DNA from: Candidatus Flexifilum affinis
Lineage (GTDB): Bacteria; Chloroflexota; Anaerolineae; Aggregatilineales; Phototrophicaceae
Length of the DNA stretch: 64,000 bases
Direction: 5' to 3'
Assembly (NCBI GenBank): GCA_016713325.1
Contig: JADJPJ010000002.1
Location: forward strand, 62,001-126,000
Both the position numbers and the translations under genes were made by a program. Positions 42,230 through 50,576 of the stretch are shown here, one piece after another; positions within the stretch are counted from its first letter, which is position 1, and every line of letters begins with the position of its first letter. A model generated the notes under the pieces. That model made no database searches and was not told the origin of the DNA. It saw nothing but the letters and a program-made list of their open reading frames with translations.

Positions 42230-44188
42230 CTATGCTCTGGCGGTCGATAGATGTGGAAAGTCGTCGCTGGCGTGGGGCAGGGCCATCGCCTCGACGAAAT
42301 GATCCTGAAAGGCGGGGTGGGCGGCCGTTTCGATGAACTCGGCGCGGCGGGCGAGGGCCGCTGCCTGACGCCGCTCTTCGGCGTTGAGCAGGGCCAGACG
42401 AGCGCCGTCGCCGGCGGCGTTGCCCACGGCGATCACCCGGCTGAGATCGCAGTCGGGGATCATGCCGATGGTCATGGCGTACAACGGGTCGATGTAGCTG
42501 CCGAACGCTCCAGCCAGGTGAATGCGGTCCACCTGCTTGAGGCCCATATGATCCATCAGCAGGCGCGCCCCGGCGTAGAGCGCCGCCTTGGCGAGCTGCA
42601 CGGCGCGAATGTCGAACTGCGTGATGATGATCTCCCGCCCGCCGGCCGTTTCGTCGGCCGGCACCAGCACGAACTCGGCGGTCTTGCCGGATTCGCCGGC
42701 CGGGCGCACCGCCGGATGTCGGTCGGTGGGCGGGAAGCGGCCGCTGGCGGCAACCAGCCCAGCGCTGTACAGCTCGGCCACGATCTCGATGATGCCCGAT
42801 CCGCAGATGCCGGTCGCAGCCAGGATCTGCCCAGGCGGCAGTTCGTCGCTCCAGCGTTCGTCGCCGATCACGCGATAGCGCGCCGCGCCCGTCTGGCGAT
42901 CGATGCGGAATCGTTCAATCGCGCCGACGGCTGCCCGCTGCCCGTGCTTAATCTGCGCGCCCTCGAAGGCCGGGCCGGTGGGGCTGGACGTGACCAGAAT
43001 GCGCCCTCCCGCCACCAGCATGATCTCGGCGTTGGTGCCGATGTCCAGGATGAGCAGGGCTTCGTCTTCCGGGAAGGGCATGCTGGCCAGCAGCGCCGAC
43101 ACGCAATCCGCGCCGACGTAGCCGGCGATGCAGGGCAGCAGATGGACCTGCGCGCCGCTGTGCAGCGCCTTGAGGCCGAAATCCTGCGCCCGCATGTCGA
43201 CGGCTTCCTCGGTGGCCAGGGCGAACGGGACGTGCCCCAGCTCGACCGGGTCGATGCCCAGCATCAGATGGTGCATGAGCGTATTGCCAACCAGCACGGC
43301 GTCGGTCACGCTGTGCGGGTCAATGCCGGCGCTGTGTCCGACGCCTTCGGTTAGGTCGTTGACGGCCTTGATGACAGCATGATGCAGCCGCCCCAGGCCA
43401 CCCGATTCGCCGTTGGCGTACGAGATGCGGCTCATCAGGTCTTCGCCATAGCGGACCTGCGGATTCATCATCGCCTCGCTGGCCAGCACGGCGCCGGTGA
43501 GCAAATCGCACAGGTGGCAGACGATGGTGGTCGATCCGACGTCGACGGCGATGCCGTACAGACTCTCGACGTAGCCCGGCTCGACGCGAATGACCCGGCG
43601 CTCGTTCCACACCGTGACCGTGACTTTCCAGTCGCCGGCGCGCAGAGAGGCCTGCAGGGTCCGCAGCAGCGGCGGGTCAATCTCCAGGTCGGCCAGCGTC
43701 CACTGCTCGGCGAGCGCCTGTTGCAGGCGCTGCCAGTCCGCCGCGCCGCCCAGTCCCGCCGGTTCGACCTCGACGTAGACCATCCGCACGGCCGGGGCCA
43801 CCTCGATGGCGATCTCGCCGGCGGCCTTGTGGATGACCTGCTTGCGGGCCAGGCTGGTCTCCGGAACGTGCAGCAGCACATCGCCGACGATGTGGGCGGC
43901 GCAGGCCATGCGGCACGTTTCGAGGTCCAGGTGGTGGGCCGAGGCATACGCCCGTTCGTCGTCGTTGGGCGGCGTAAGATGATCCTGTGCGGAGGTGATT
44001 CCGTGCTTGAGGAAGTGTCCTTGTTCGGGGCTGACCAGGCACTTGCCACAGGTCTGCCGGCCGCCGCAGATGGCCTCCAGGTCAATGCCGAGACGGCGCG
44101 CGGCGTCCAGAACGGTGAGGCCGGCGGGAATATCTCCCTGCCGGCCGGAGGGCATCAGTATGAGGCGGTGCGTTTGTTCGGACGACAC
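42230..44188 (-). CDS. RACo-type reductive activator of corrinoid proteins (ASKHA domain)
   Basis: ATP-dependent activator that returns inactive Co(II) corrinoid protein to Co(I). The 652-residue protein has an N-terminal [2Fe-2S] ferredoxin domain (C41, C47, C50 in CGGRQTCGKC and a fourth Cys near 112 in LETCRMAC). A linker follows, then an ASKHA ATPase core with YGIAVDVGSTTIVCHLCDLL near residue 210, LILDIGTNAEIMLVAGG near residue 375, and HLAGAFGSYIDPLYAMTIGM near the C-terminus. This order is that of RACo and RamA-related proteins. It lies between the B12-binding protein and the homocysteine methyltransferase genes, giving an activator matched to the corrinoid protein. ATG at 44188 is used. 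Confidence 0.9.
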   Translation of the reverse strand: MSSEQTHRLILMPSGRQGDIPAGLTVLDAARRLGIDLEAICGGRQTCGKCLVSPEQGHFLKHGITSAQDHLTPPNDDERAYASAHHLDLETCRMACAAHIVGDVLLHVPETSLARKQVIHKAAGEIAIEVAPAVRMVYVEVEPAGLGGAADWQRLQQALAEQWTLADLEIDPPLLRTLQASLRAGDWKVTVTVWNERRVIRVEPGYVESLYGIAVDVGSTTIVCHLCDLLTGAVLASEAMMNPQVRYGEDLMSRISYANGESGGLGRLHHAVIKAVNDLTEGVGHSAGIDPHSVTDAVLVGNTLMHHLMLGIDPVELGHVPFALATEEAVDMRAQDFGLKALHSGAQVHLLPCIAGYVGADCVSALLASMPFPEDEALLILDIGTNAEIMLVAGGRILVTSSPTGPAFEGAQIKHGQRAAVGAIERFRIDRQTGAARYRVIGDERWSDELPPGQILAATGICGSGIIEIVAELYSAGLVAASGRFPPTDRHPAVRPAGESGKTAEFVLVPADETAGGREIIITQFDIRAVQLAKAALYAGARLLMDHMGLKQVDRIHLAGAFGSYIDPLYAMTIGMIPDCDLSRVIAVGNAAGDGARLALLNAEERRQAAALARRAEFIETAAHPAFQDHFVEAMALPHASDDFPHLSTARA

Positions 44189-44297
44189 GACAACTCCCGC
44201 AGATCAGTCGACAGGGCTGATCGCGCTTCTTTCCCTATGCTGCTCAGCGCGCAAAATCCGACGATTCGCCGGGCGCTGGTTTCTGCTATTGTACCGC

Positions 44298-44930
44298 CTA
44301 AGCGCGGATCAGTTCGCGCACCTTACGCACCGCGCTGGAGGCATCTGGCGCGTAGCCGTCGGCGCCGATCTGCTCGGCATAGGCCTGGTTGACCGGCGCG
44401 CCGCCGATGACGATTCGCGTCTGGGTGCGCAGCCCGGCGGCGTCGATGGCGTCCACAACGCTCTTCATGTTCGGCATGGTCGTCGTGAGCAGGGCGGAGA
44501 GGGCGACGACCTGTGCGCCCTGGCGCACCGCTTCGACGAACTTCTCCGGCGCCACGTCGATGCCCAGGTCCATAATCTCGAACCCGGCGCCTTCCAGCAT
44601 CATGCTCACCAGCTTCTTGCCGATGTCGTGCAGGTCGCCCTTCACGGTGCCGATGGCAACGCGGGCGATGGGCTTGACTCCGGCCTCCGTGAGATAAGGC
44701 CTGAGGATCGTCAGGGCTCTGTCCATAGCGCGGGCGGCGATGAGCATCTCCGGGACGAAGGCGACGCCTTCCTCGAACAGTTCGCCGACACGCTGCATGG
44801 CGCTGATCAACCCCTGGTTGAGGATGACCTCGGCAGGTTCGCCCGCTTCGAGCGCCTGCTTGACTTTTTCGACGACGACATTGGCCTGGCCCTGGATGAC
44901 TCCTTGGCGAATTTCTTCTATCAGGGACAT
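44298..44930 (-). CDS. Corrinoid (B12-binding) methyl-carrier protein, MtbC/MtaC type
   Basis: A 210-residue carrier that shuttles a methyl group on a corrinoid between a substrate methyltransferase and an acceptor enzyme. A helical cap (residues 1-85, with EMLIAARAMDRALTIL) is followed by the Rossmann B12 domain with the cobalt-ligand motif GDLHDIG (D99, H101, G104), then LSALLTTTMPNMKSV and IVIGGAPVN. This matches the MtbC1/MttC family. ATG at 44930 is chosen over a TTG ten codons upstream because GGGGAAG lies just before it. No substrate-specific methyltransferase of the MttB or MtaB type is adjacent; the UroD-like pair at 53.9-56.2 kb are candidates. Confidence 0.93.
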   Translation of the reverse strand: MSLIEEIRQGVIQGQANVVVEKVKQALEAGEPAEVILNQGLISAMQRVGELFEEGVAFVPEMLIAARAMDRALTILRPYLTEAGVKPIARVAIGTVKGDLHDIGKKLVSMMLEGAGFEIMDLGIDVAPEKFVEAVRQGAQVVALSALLTTTMPNMKSVVDAIDAAGLRTQTRIVIGGAPVNQAYAEQIGADGYAPDASSAVRKVRELIRA

Positions 44931-44987
44931 CTCTTCCCCCAAACGATCACTGCACGACAAAAAACTGCTGCATCCCCAGCGGCGAAG

Positions 44988-46115
44988 TTAACTCGCGACC
45001 GGAGATACGGCAGAGGATTCCTGCACCAGCGCCTGACAGGATGCTCGCAAGACGAGCGAGGCCTGGAGCGCAAACTGCTCAAGATGATCATGTTCGCCGC
45101 TGATGCGCCGCAGCAGCAGTTCGGCGGCCGTCCGGCCGATTTGAGCGAACGGTTGGGCGATGGTCGTCAGCGGCGGGTCCAGATGCGCCGAAACGTCCAG
45201 ATCGTCGAATCCGAGCACCGACAGATCTCCCGGAACGGACAGTCCGAGGCTGGTCGCCGCGCGATAGATGGCGATGGCGATCTGATCATTGGCGGCAAAG
45301 ACGGCTGTTGGCCGGTCCGGGCCGCTCAGAAATTCGCGCAGTGGCGTCCGCTCGATCATCGGATAGCCCTCGACACGGCAGATCAGACGCTCGTCCAGCG
45401 GCAGACCGCGTTCCTCCACCGCCTGACGGTAACCCAGGAAGCGGTGTTCCATGCTAACCGCTGGCGACAGCCAGGTGATGAAACCGACACGCGTATGGCC
45501 CAGATTGAATAGGTAGTGGGTCCCGCGAATCGCCCCGTCAAAGTGGTCGGTCATGACGTAGTCGGTCGACAGCATGCGCAGGTAGCGGTCGATCAGCACG
45601 ATCGGAAAGCGCGCGTTGTTCAGGTTCTCGATCAGCGCGATGTACTCGGAGTTGATCGGGTAGAGGGCGATCCCCGCGACATTTTCGTCGATGAGCTTGA
45701 GGATCACCCGTTCCTGCTGCTGGAGGTCGTTGTTGACGTGATTGAAGATGACAGAGTAATTGGCCTGTTCGGCGACCTGCTGGAAGCCGACCAGGATGGC
45801 CGGTATGGACGAGTCGCGCACGTAAGGCACCACGAAGGCCAGGCGCTGCGATCGGCTGCGATTGGCGCTGAATTCGTGCCACTGGACGAACGTCCCCCGA
45901 CCCTGCTCGCGACTCAGATAGCCTTCTGCCTCCAGGCTGGCCAATGCCTGCCGCACCGTCCCGCGCGCGACATCGAACTCGGCGCACAGCTCTTTTTCAG
46001 ACGGAATGCTGCTGCCGTTGCTCCAGGTGCCATTGTGGATGCGCTTCTTGAGGATGGCGGCAACTTGAATGTGGAGGTGCGGCGCATCCGGGTTTCGATC
46101 AAGGACAATGGGCAT
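44988..46115 (-). CDS. AraR-like repressor: GntR DNA-binding domain fused to a LacI-type sugar-binding domain
   Basis: A 375-residue sugar-responsive repressor. Residues 5-75 are a GntR winged helix (SIPSEKELCAEFDVARGTVR, then QALASLEAEGYLSREQGRGT). Residues 90-370 are a LacI/periplasmic-binding-type domain (FVVPYVRDSSIPAILVGFQQ, AVFAANDQIAIAIYRAA, LSVLGFDDLDVSAHLDPPLT). This fusion defines the AraR type. ATG at 46115 is used; a TTG at 46133 would take in TTGTACAA, which may be regulatory. It lies between an alpha-mannosidase gene (89 bp upstream) and the corrinoid-protein gene (57 bp downstream), on the same strand. Its own promoter carries a GTCTATAC site, suggesting autoregulation, and related sequences occur at 48.96 and 56.2 kb. 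Confidence 0.9.
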   Translation of the reverse strand: MPIVLDRNPDAPHLHIQVAAILKKRIHNGTWSNGSSIPSEKELCAEFDVARGTVRQALASLEAEGYLSREQGRGTFVQWHEFSANRSRSQRLAFVVPYVRDSSIPAILVGFQQVAEQANYSVIFNHVNNDLQQQERVILKLIDENVAGIALYPINSEYIALIENLNNARFPIVLIDRYLRMLSTDYVMTDHFDGAIRGTHYLFNLGHTRVGFITWLSPAVSMEHRFLGYRQAVEERGLPLDERLICRVEGYPMIERTPLREFLSGPDRPTAVFAANDQIAIAIYRAATSLGLSVPGDLSVLGFDDLDVSAHLDPPLTTIAQPFAQIGRTAAELLLRRISGEHDHLEQFALQASLVLRASCQALVQESSAVSPVAS

Positions 46116-46147
46116 AGGTCTCAACTTGTACAACGGAAGACGAAAAG

Positions 46148-46189
46148 GTCTATACCTGTTACTCTACATCACATCGATTCCTTTGTCAA
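46148..46189 (-). promoter_or_regulatory. Promoter and putative operator for the AraR-like repressor gene
   Basis: On the minus strand TTGACA (46189-46184), a 17-bp spacer and TAGAGT (46166-46161) form a promoter. Just downstream is AGGTATAGACCT, whose plus-strand core GTCTATAC (46148-46155) fits the HutC-type GntR consensus GTMTAKAC exactly. TTTGACAAAGG at 46190-46180 recurs at 48940-48950 in the divergent mannosidase/importer promoter. A second palindrome, TTGTACAA, lies at 46126-46133. Binding is inferred. Confidence 0.6.
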
Positions 46190-46204
46190 ATGTTCAGACT
46201 TCGC

Positions 46205-48922
46205 TCACGAACTGGCGAATCCAGCCGGCTCCAGGCGAAGGGTGAACACCTCACCGGGCCGCACCTCAATCGGAATCGGTTGGCCGTCGGCGGCCGCCAG
46301 CGTCTCCAGAACCGTTTCGTCCATGCGCACACGTTCGGCGTGGGCCAGCGGCAGGCCGAAGGCGATTGTACCATTGATGGTGTGCGCTGTCGGGTTGTAA
46401 CCCCGGACAATCAGCACGCTGCCGCTCTGATAGACCGCGCTCAGGATCAGCGCCGGCGGATCGACATGCACGATGCTCAGCTCGGATGCCAGGTGACCAT
46501 TGCGCGGCCATGGCACCGGCTTGACCAGCGCCGGGTTATCCCGCGTGATGTTCATCTCGCGCAGTTCCAGGCCGGGGTGCGTATTGGCGCGGCGGACCAT
46601 CACCGGCACATTGTAATTATGCGCGCTGCGATAGGCATGGCGCCAGTCGCCGGCGTGGGTCAGAACGGCGTACTCATACGTATAGTCTTGCAGGCACTGT
46701 GCCCCAGGCGTCGGGACCAGCGGGCCGGCCGCGATGCGCCGCACCCACAGATCGTCGCGCGACAGCCAGCCGACGCTGCGCAGCAGGGTCAGGGCGATGG
46801 TGCCATCCTCGGTGACCTCCACCGATGGCAGGCCGCGGTTGAAAACGGCCAGTCCTCGTTCGCCATCGCTGAGGTCGGTGAACGTGCGCTGGTGCATGAG
46901 CGCGGTCGGGTCTTCTACCCATCCCGTCGAATCCGGCAGGCGCAGCGCCCGCTCGGCGACCATGAATGACTCGTCCACCTGGGCGTTCTCGGCCTGGATG
47001 CCGGAGGGGAAAACGACCGTGAGCTTGTGATCCTTGGCCTTGTTGGTCAGTTTGGTCGTGATGTACACGCCCGGCTGGCCGGCATAAACGTGGACATCGG
47101 TCGTGACCGGGATCTCGACCCGTTCGGCGCTGCGGCTCTGCCGGTCGTCGCTCAACTGCGCGGGCAGGCGCAGGGCGTGAGTAATGCGGAAGGCCGCGCG
47201 GCACGGACCGGCCTCGGTGCGGACGATCTCCGCTGTCGAGCCGGCGGTGGTGAACGGTTGATCGCCCTTCAGCGGGCAGAAGGTGTACTCGTCGCCCGCG
47301 TCGGCGACATCGTAAAGGTGCCCCAGCCCGGCGTAGGTGTGGCCGGTCAGTTTGTCGGTGAGGGTCAGACCGCCGTCGTCGGCGATCGTCAGCGACAGGT
47401 GGGTGTTTTCCGCTCCGCGTTCCGTGACCAGCAGGTCGGTTGAGGTTGGTTGGCCCGTGGGCGGCTGAATGGTGAAGGTGGTATAGCCGCACGAAGGCGC
47501 CTGTGCCGGGAACAGCACGTTGACGCGGCGCTTGCGATTCGGCTTGAGCACTTCCATCCAGAAAGTCTGCTCGTCGCCAACCACCTGGTGCGGAATCACC
47601 TCGCCCGCCGCGTTGACCACCTGGAAGTCATCCGCCGTGGCATCGTCGAAGTCGAAATCGATTACGCCTTCGACGACTTCCTTGCGCTCCCAGCCGAGCG
47701 GGTTGAAGGCGATGACCGGCAGGCCGTCGTGAGCGGTGAAGTTCACCTGACGCGCTAGGCGGCGCAGGCTGTCGCGCACCAGCGCCTCGCCGATCTGGCG
47801 GGACTGGCTGAAGCGGAAGTCCATCTCGTGATGCACTTCGTCGATGCCGCTGCCATAGATATCGTCATGCGGGTGGTTGAGCAGCAGCCAGTGCCAGGCG
47901 AGGTCGAGCATGTCCGGTATGCCGACGGGGGCTTGCGCGCCGGCCAGCCAGGCGAAGGCGGCCAGCGGCTCGGCGTAGCGCTCCAGCAGGGTTTCGCCGG
48001 CATGATTGGACTGCTTCAGATGAATGCGGGTGGAATAGACACCCTGAAGGATCTCGGAATATCGGCCCCAGCGGAATTCGCCGCTGAAGGTCGGGAGTTC
48101 AACGCCGGAGTCGCGCACGCGCGCCAGATGGTCGGCCAGCGTGCCCTGGACGATCTTGACGTCGGAAAGCTGCTCGTTGGCCTGGGTGATGATCGCCGGG
48201 ACGCGCGGCTCTGCTTCGGCATGGTCGATGCCATTCATCAGCAGCAGGGCATCGGTGTTGGCCATCGGCGTCAGCTTGTTCACGGCGCGTTCGATCTTGT
48301 CCAGCGCCAGTTCCATATCAAACGACATCTGCGAGGTATCGCCCCAGTGAATGCCGTAGCCCAGATTGGTGACGTTGTGGTATCCCCAGGGCATGAGAAT
48401 GGTGGTGACGTGGGTGCCGTCGGGCGCCGCCCAGACGAATTCCGTGCCCAGTTGGTTGCCCTCAGCGCCCATGCCGCGCCAGAAAAACGCATTGTCTATA
48501 CCAAAGCCGCGAAGGATCTGCGGAAGCTGCGCGATGTGGCCGAAACCGTCCGGCACGTAGCCAATTTTGACCACGCCGCCATAGGCTTTGCCCATACGGT
48601 GTCCCAAACGCCGTTTGCGGATGAGCGCTTCCGGGCTGACCAGGAATTCGTCGGCCAGCACAAACCACGGGCCGACCTGGATGCGCCCAGACCGGCAGTG
48701 CGCCCGCAGAACCTCTGCACGCCCCGGACGCGCTTCCAGATAGTCTTCGATCACACTCATCTGGCCGTCGAGCATGAAGCAGCGGAAATCCGGATACGCC
48801 TCCAGGATATTGAGAAGATTATCGACGAGTTGTACCAATCGCAGCCGAAACTCTTGAAAGGTACAGTACCATGCACGATCCCAGTGGGTATGACTAACCA
48901 GGGTAGCGTGAAATCGAGCCAT
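46205..48922 (-). CDS. GH38 alpha-mannosidase (MngB-like branch)
   Basis: A 905-residue cytoplasmic GH38 enzyme. Zn ligands lie in SHTHWDRAWY (H13, D15), the nucleophile in YVPDGFGHIAQLPQIL (D125), with LLLMNGIDHAEAEP and LLLNHPHDDIYGSGIDEVHH as further active-site segments. This set is typical of the MngB/YbgG-like branch that hydrolyses alpha-mannosyl glycerate or mannosyl oligosaccharides. It differs clearly from the GH38 at 36571-39084. ATG at 48922 begins directly before the first barrel strand (MARFHATLVSHTHWD); a codon further upstream at 48991 lies inside the promoter. It is divergent from an importer and followed by the AraR-like repressor and corrinoid genes. Confidence 0.9.
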   Translation of the reverse strand: MARFHATLVSHTHWDRAWYCTFQEFRLRLVQLVDNLLNILEAYPDFRCFMLDGQMSVIEDYLEARPGRAEVLRAHCRSGRIQVGPWFVLADEFLVSPEALIRKRRLGHRMGKAYGGVVKIGYVPDGFGHIAQLPQILRGFGIDNAFFWRGMGAEGNQLGTEFVWAAPDGTHVTTILMPWGYHNVTNLGYGIHWGDTSQMSFDMELALDKIERAVNKLTPMANTDALLLMNGIDHAEAEPRVPAIITQANEQLSDVKIVQGTLADHLARVRDSGVELPTFSGEFRWGRYSEILQGVYSTRIHLKQSNHAGETLLERYAEPLAAFAWLAGAQAPVGIPDMLDLAWHWLLLNHPHDDIYGSGIDEVHHEMDFRFSQSRQIGEALVRDSLRRLARQVNFTAHDGLPVIAFNPLGWERKEVVEGVIDFDFDDATADDFQVVNAAGEVIPHQVVGDEQTFWMEVLKPNRKRRVNVLFPAQAPSCGYTTFTIQPPTGQPTSTDLLVTERGAENTHLSLTIADDGGLTLTDKLTGHTYAGLGHLYDVADAGDEYTFCPLKGDQPFTTAGSTAEIVRTEAGPCRAAFRITHALRLPAQLSDDRQSRSAERVEIPVTTDVHVYAGQPGVYITTKLTNKAKDHKLTVVFPSGIQAENAQVDESFMVAERALRLPDSTGWVEDPTALMHQRTFTDLSDGERGLAVFNRGLPSVEVTEDGTIALTLLRSVGWLSRDDLWVRRIAAGPLVPTPGAQCLQDYTYEYAVLTHAGDWRHAYRSAHNYNVPVMVRRANTHPGLELREMNITRDNPALVKPVPWPRNGHLASELSIVHVDPPALILSAVYQSGSVLIVRGYNPTAHTINGTIAFGLPLAHAERVRMDETVLETLAAADGQPIPIEVRPGEVFTLRLEPAGFASS

Positions 48923-48940
48923 GAGACTAGCCTTTACTGT

Positions 48941-48969
48941 TTGACAAAGGGGCGTATTGACTATATATT
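48941..48969 (+). promoter_or_regulatory. Strong promoter for the Tat-type importer, with putative operator in the spacer
   Basis: TTGACA (48941-48946), a 17-bp spacer and TATATT (48964-48969): a near-consensus sigma70 promoter 84 bp before the binding-protein gene. The spacer contains GTATTGAC (48954-48961), seven of eight matches to GTMTAKAC, running into TTGACTATA. On the other strand a TTGTCT and TATATA pair 18 bp apart could drive the mannosidase gene, so the two promoters overlap back to back. A repressor bound here would block both. Confidence 0.7.
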
Positions 48970-49052
48970 TTGAGATGGGTTGTTTAGACAAATTTGATTA
49001 TACCACGCATCCAGAACAATTGCCCATCCATCTTACCTGAAAGGAACTCCTC

Positions 49053-50375
49053 ATGAAAAAAGATGAGCAGACGCAGTTGATGAAACGTGGGATGTCTCGC
49101 CGCATGTTCCTCAGGGGAACTGCCGGCAGCATCGCAGGCGCGCTGGCCGCCACCGGGCCCGGCAAATTCCTGTCCACCGGGATGTTCGCCCCCAATCTCA
49201 TCCGCCAGAACAATACGGTCGTTTTCGCCATTCAGGAGTTCGCCCATCCCGTCATTCAGGAGGTTCTGCCGCAGTTTGAGGCGGACACCGGCCTGACCGT
49301 TCAGCTCGAAGGTGGCCCGGTCAGCGGCAACGACATGCTCACCCGCTACAGCCCGGCCTTTGCCTCCGGCACCAGCCCGGTCGACCTGTTCAGCGATGCC
49401 GACGACAGCTCGCCGACCTTCATGCGCGCCGGCTGGGTCAAGCCGCTCAACGAGATCATCCCACAGGAAACCTGGGACGACTTCCCGCCCAGCATGCAGG
49501 ATCACATCCGCGGCTTCCTCAGCATCGACGACGTGCCCTATCGCATCCCGCACGAATTCGCGGTGGGCTACTTCTTCAACCGCCAGGACCTGCTGGATGA
49601 AAAGGGCCTGGCCATTCCGACAACCTGGGAAGAGCTGGTCGAGGTCGGCAAGGAAATGACCGACGCCGAGAACGGCGTGTGGGCCACCACCGACGCGCTG
49701 ATCAAGCCGGCGCTGCTCTACGTCTATGTCGCCTACCTGACCTCGCAGACCGGCGGTAAGGTCTTCGAGTTCGACGACGGCACAGCAGAGGCGCTCCAGT
49801 TCCTGTACGACATGATCCATACGCACAAGATTTTCCCGGAAGAGGCGCTCAACCAGGACTACACGGCGCAGAACAACCTGTACATGGGCGACAAGGTCGC
49901 CTTCATGCGCCAGTGGCCGTTCTTCCAGGGCGTCGCCGAAGGCAATGCCGAATGGTATGCGCCCGAGAAGATGGTCATCTCTCTGCCGCCGGCGGGTCCC
50001 GCGGGCAGCAAGAGCTGGATCGGCGGCTGGGGCTATTCGGTCCCGACCTATGCGCCGAACCCCGATGGCGCGGCCGCGCTCATCCAGTACCTGACCTCCA
50101 CGGAAATCGCGCCACAGTTGGCCGCGGCGCAGGGCTTCCTGCTCACGCCCCGCTACTCGATCCTGGAAGCGCTGAAGGACACTGGCGACGAACTGATCGC
50201 CGCCATGGGCCTGTATGCGGAAAACAACGTCTTCGCGCCGCGCGCCTTCCACCCGCGTGTCGCCGAGGCCCAGACCGTCGTCGACGATATGGCGTCGCTC
50301 TTCCTGACCAACCAGTCCAGCCTGTCCGAGGTCCTGGAGCAGGGCAAGTCGCTCATCGCCGCTCTCGACCAGTAA
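49053..50375 (+). CDS. Extracellular sugar-binding protein with a Tat signal
   Basis: A 440-residue family 1 solute-binding protein. Its N-terminus has a twin-arginine signal (MSRRMFLRGTAGS, R16-R17, with a modest hydrophobic stretch GSIAGALAATGPG), unlike the Sec signals of the other three binding proteins here. It would therefore be exported folded. The mature part shows QEVLPQFEADTGLTVQLEGG, WIGGWGYSVPTYAPN and the usual two-lobe pattern. ATG at 49053 lies nine bases after AAGGA. A 12-bp hairpin separates it from the permease genes. Divergence from an alpha-mannosidase/repressor run suggests a mannosyl or related cargo. Confidence 0.88.
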   Translation: MKKDEQTQLMKRGMSRRMFLRGTAGSIAGALAATGPGKFLSTGMFAPNLIRQNNTVVFAIQEFAHPVIQEVLPQFEADTGLTVQLEGGPVSGNDMLTRYSPAFASGTSPVDLFSDADDSSPTFMRAGWVKPLNEIIPQETWDDFPPSMQDHIRGFLSIDDVPYRIPHEFAVGYFFNRQDLLDEKGLAIPTTWEELVEVGKEMTDAENGVWATTDALIKPALLYVYVAYLTSQTGGKVFEFDDGTAEALQFLYDMIHTHKIFPEEALNQDYTAQNNLYMGDKVAFMRQWPFFQGVAEGNAEWYAPEKMVISLPPAGPAGSKSWIGGWGYSVPTYAPNPDGAAALIQYLTSTEIAPQLAAAQGFLLTPRYSILEALKDTGDELIAAMGLYAENNVFAPRAFHPRVAEAQTVVDDMASLFLTNQSSLSEVLEQGKSLIAALDQ

Positions 50376-50439
50376 CTTTCGTACGCCTGCCGGCGCGTCG
50401 ATGTCCTGTCGCGCCAGCGACGGCAGACCCTGGAGTCCT

Positions 50440-50484
50440 CCCCTCGCCCGCCCCTGCCATGATGAGTGCAACGCGGGCGAGGGG
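50440..50484. promoter_or_regulatory. Hairpin between binding-protein and permease genes
   Basis: A 12-bp perfect stem (CCCCTCGCCCGC/GCGGGCGAGGGG) with a 21-nt loop, 65 bp after the binding-protein stop. The loop is longer than in the other three operons. No T-run follows. Confidence 0.65.
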
Positions 50485-50576
50485 AATGCTTGATGACAAT
50501 GGCCCAGGCGCACCCCTCGCGACGCGCCGGGCCAGGAATGATCTTTCGTTGAATAGAGAGTCGGTCAGTACGCCTC

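Noticed and set aside
44931..44987. Cobalamin riboswitch before the corrinoid-protein gene
   Set aside because: The gap is only 57 bp and contains no B12-box-like sequence; too short for this riboswitch class.
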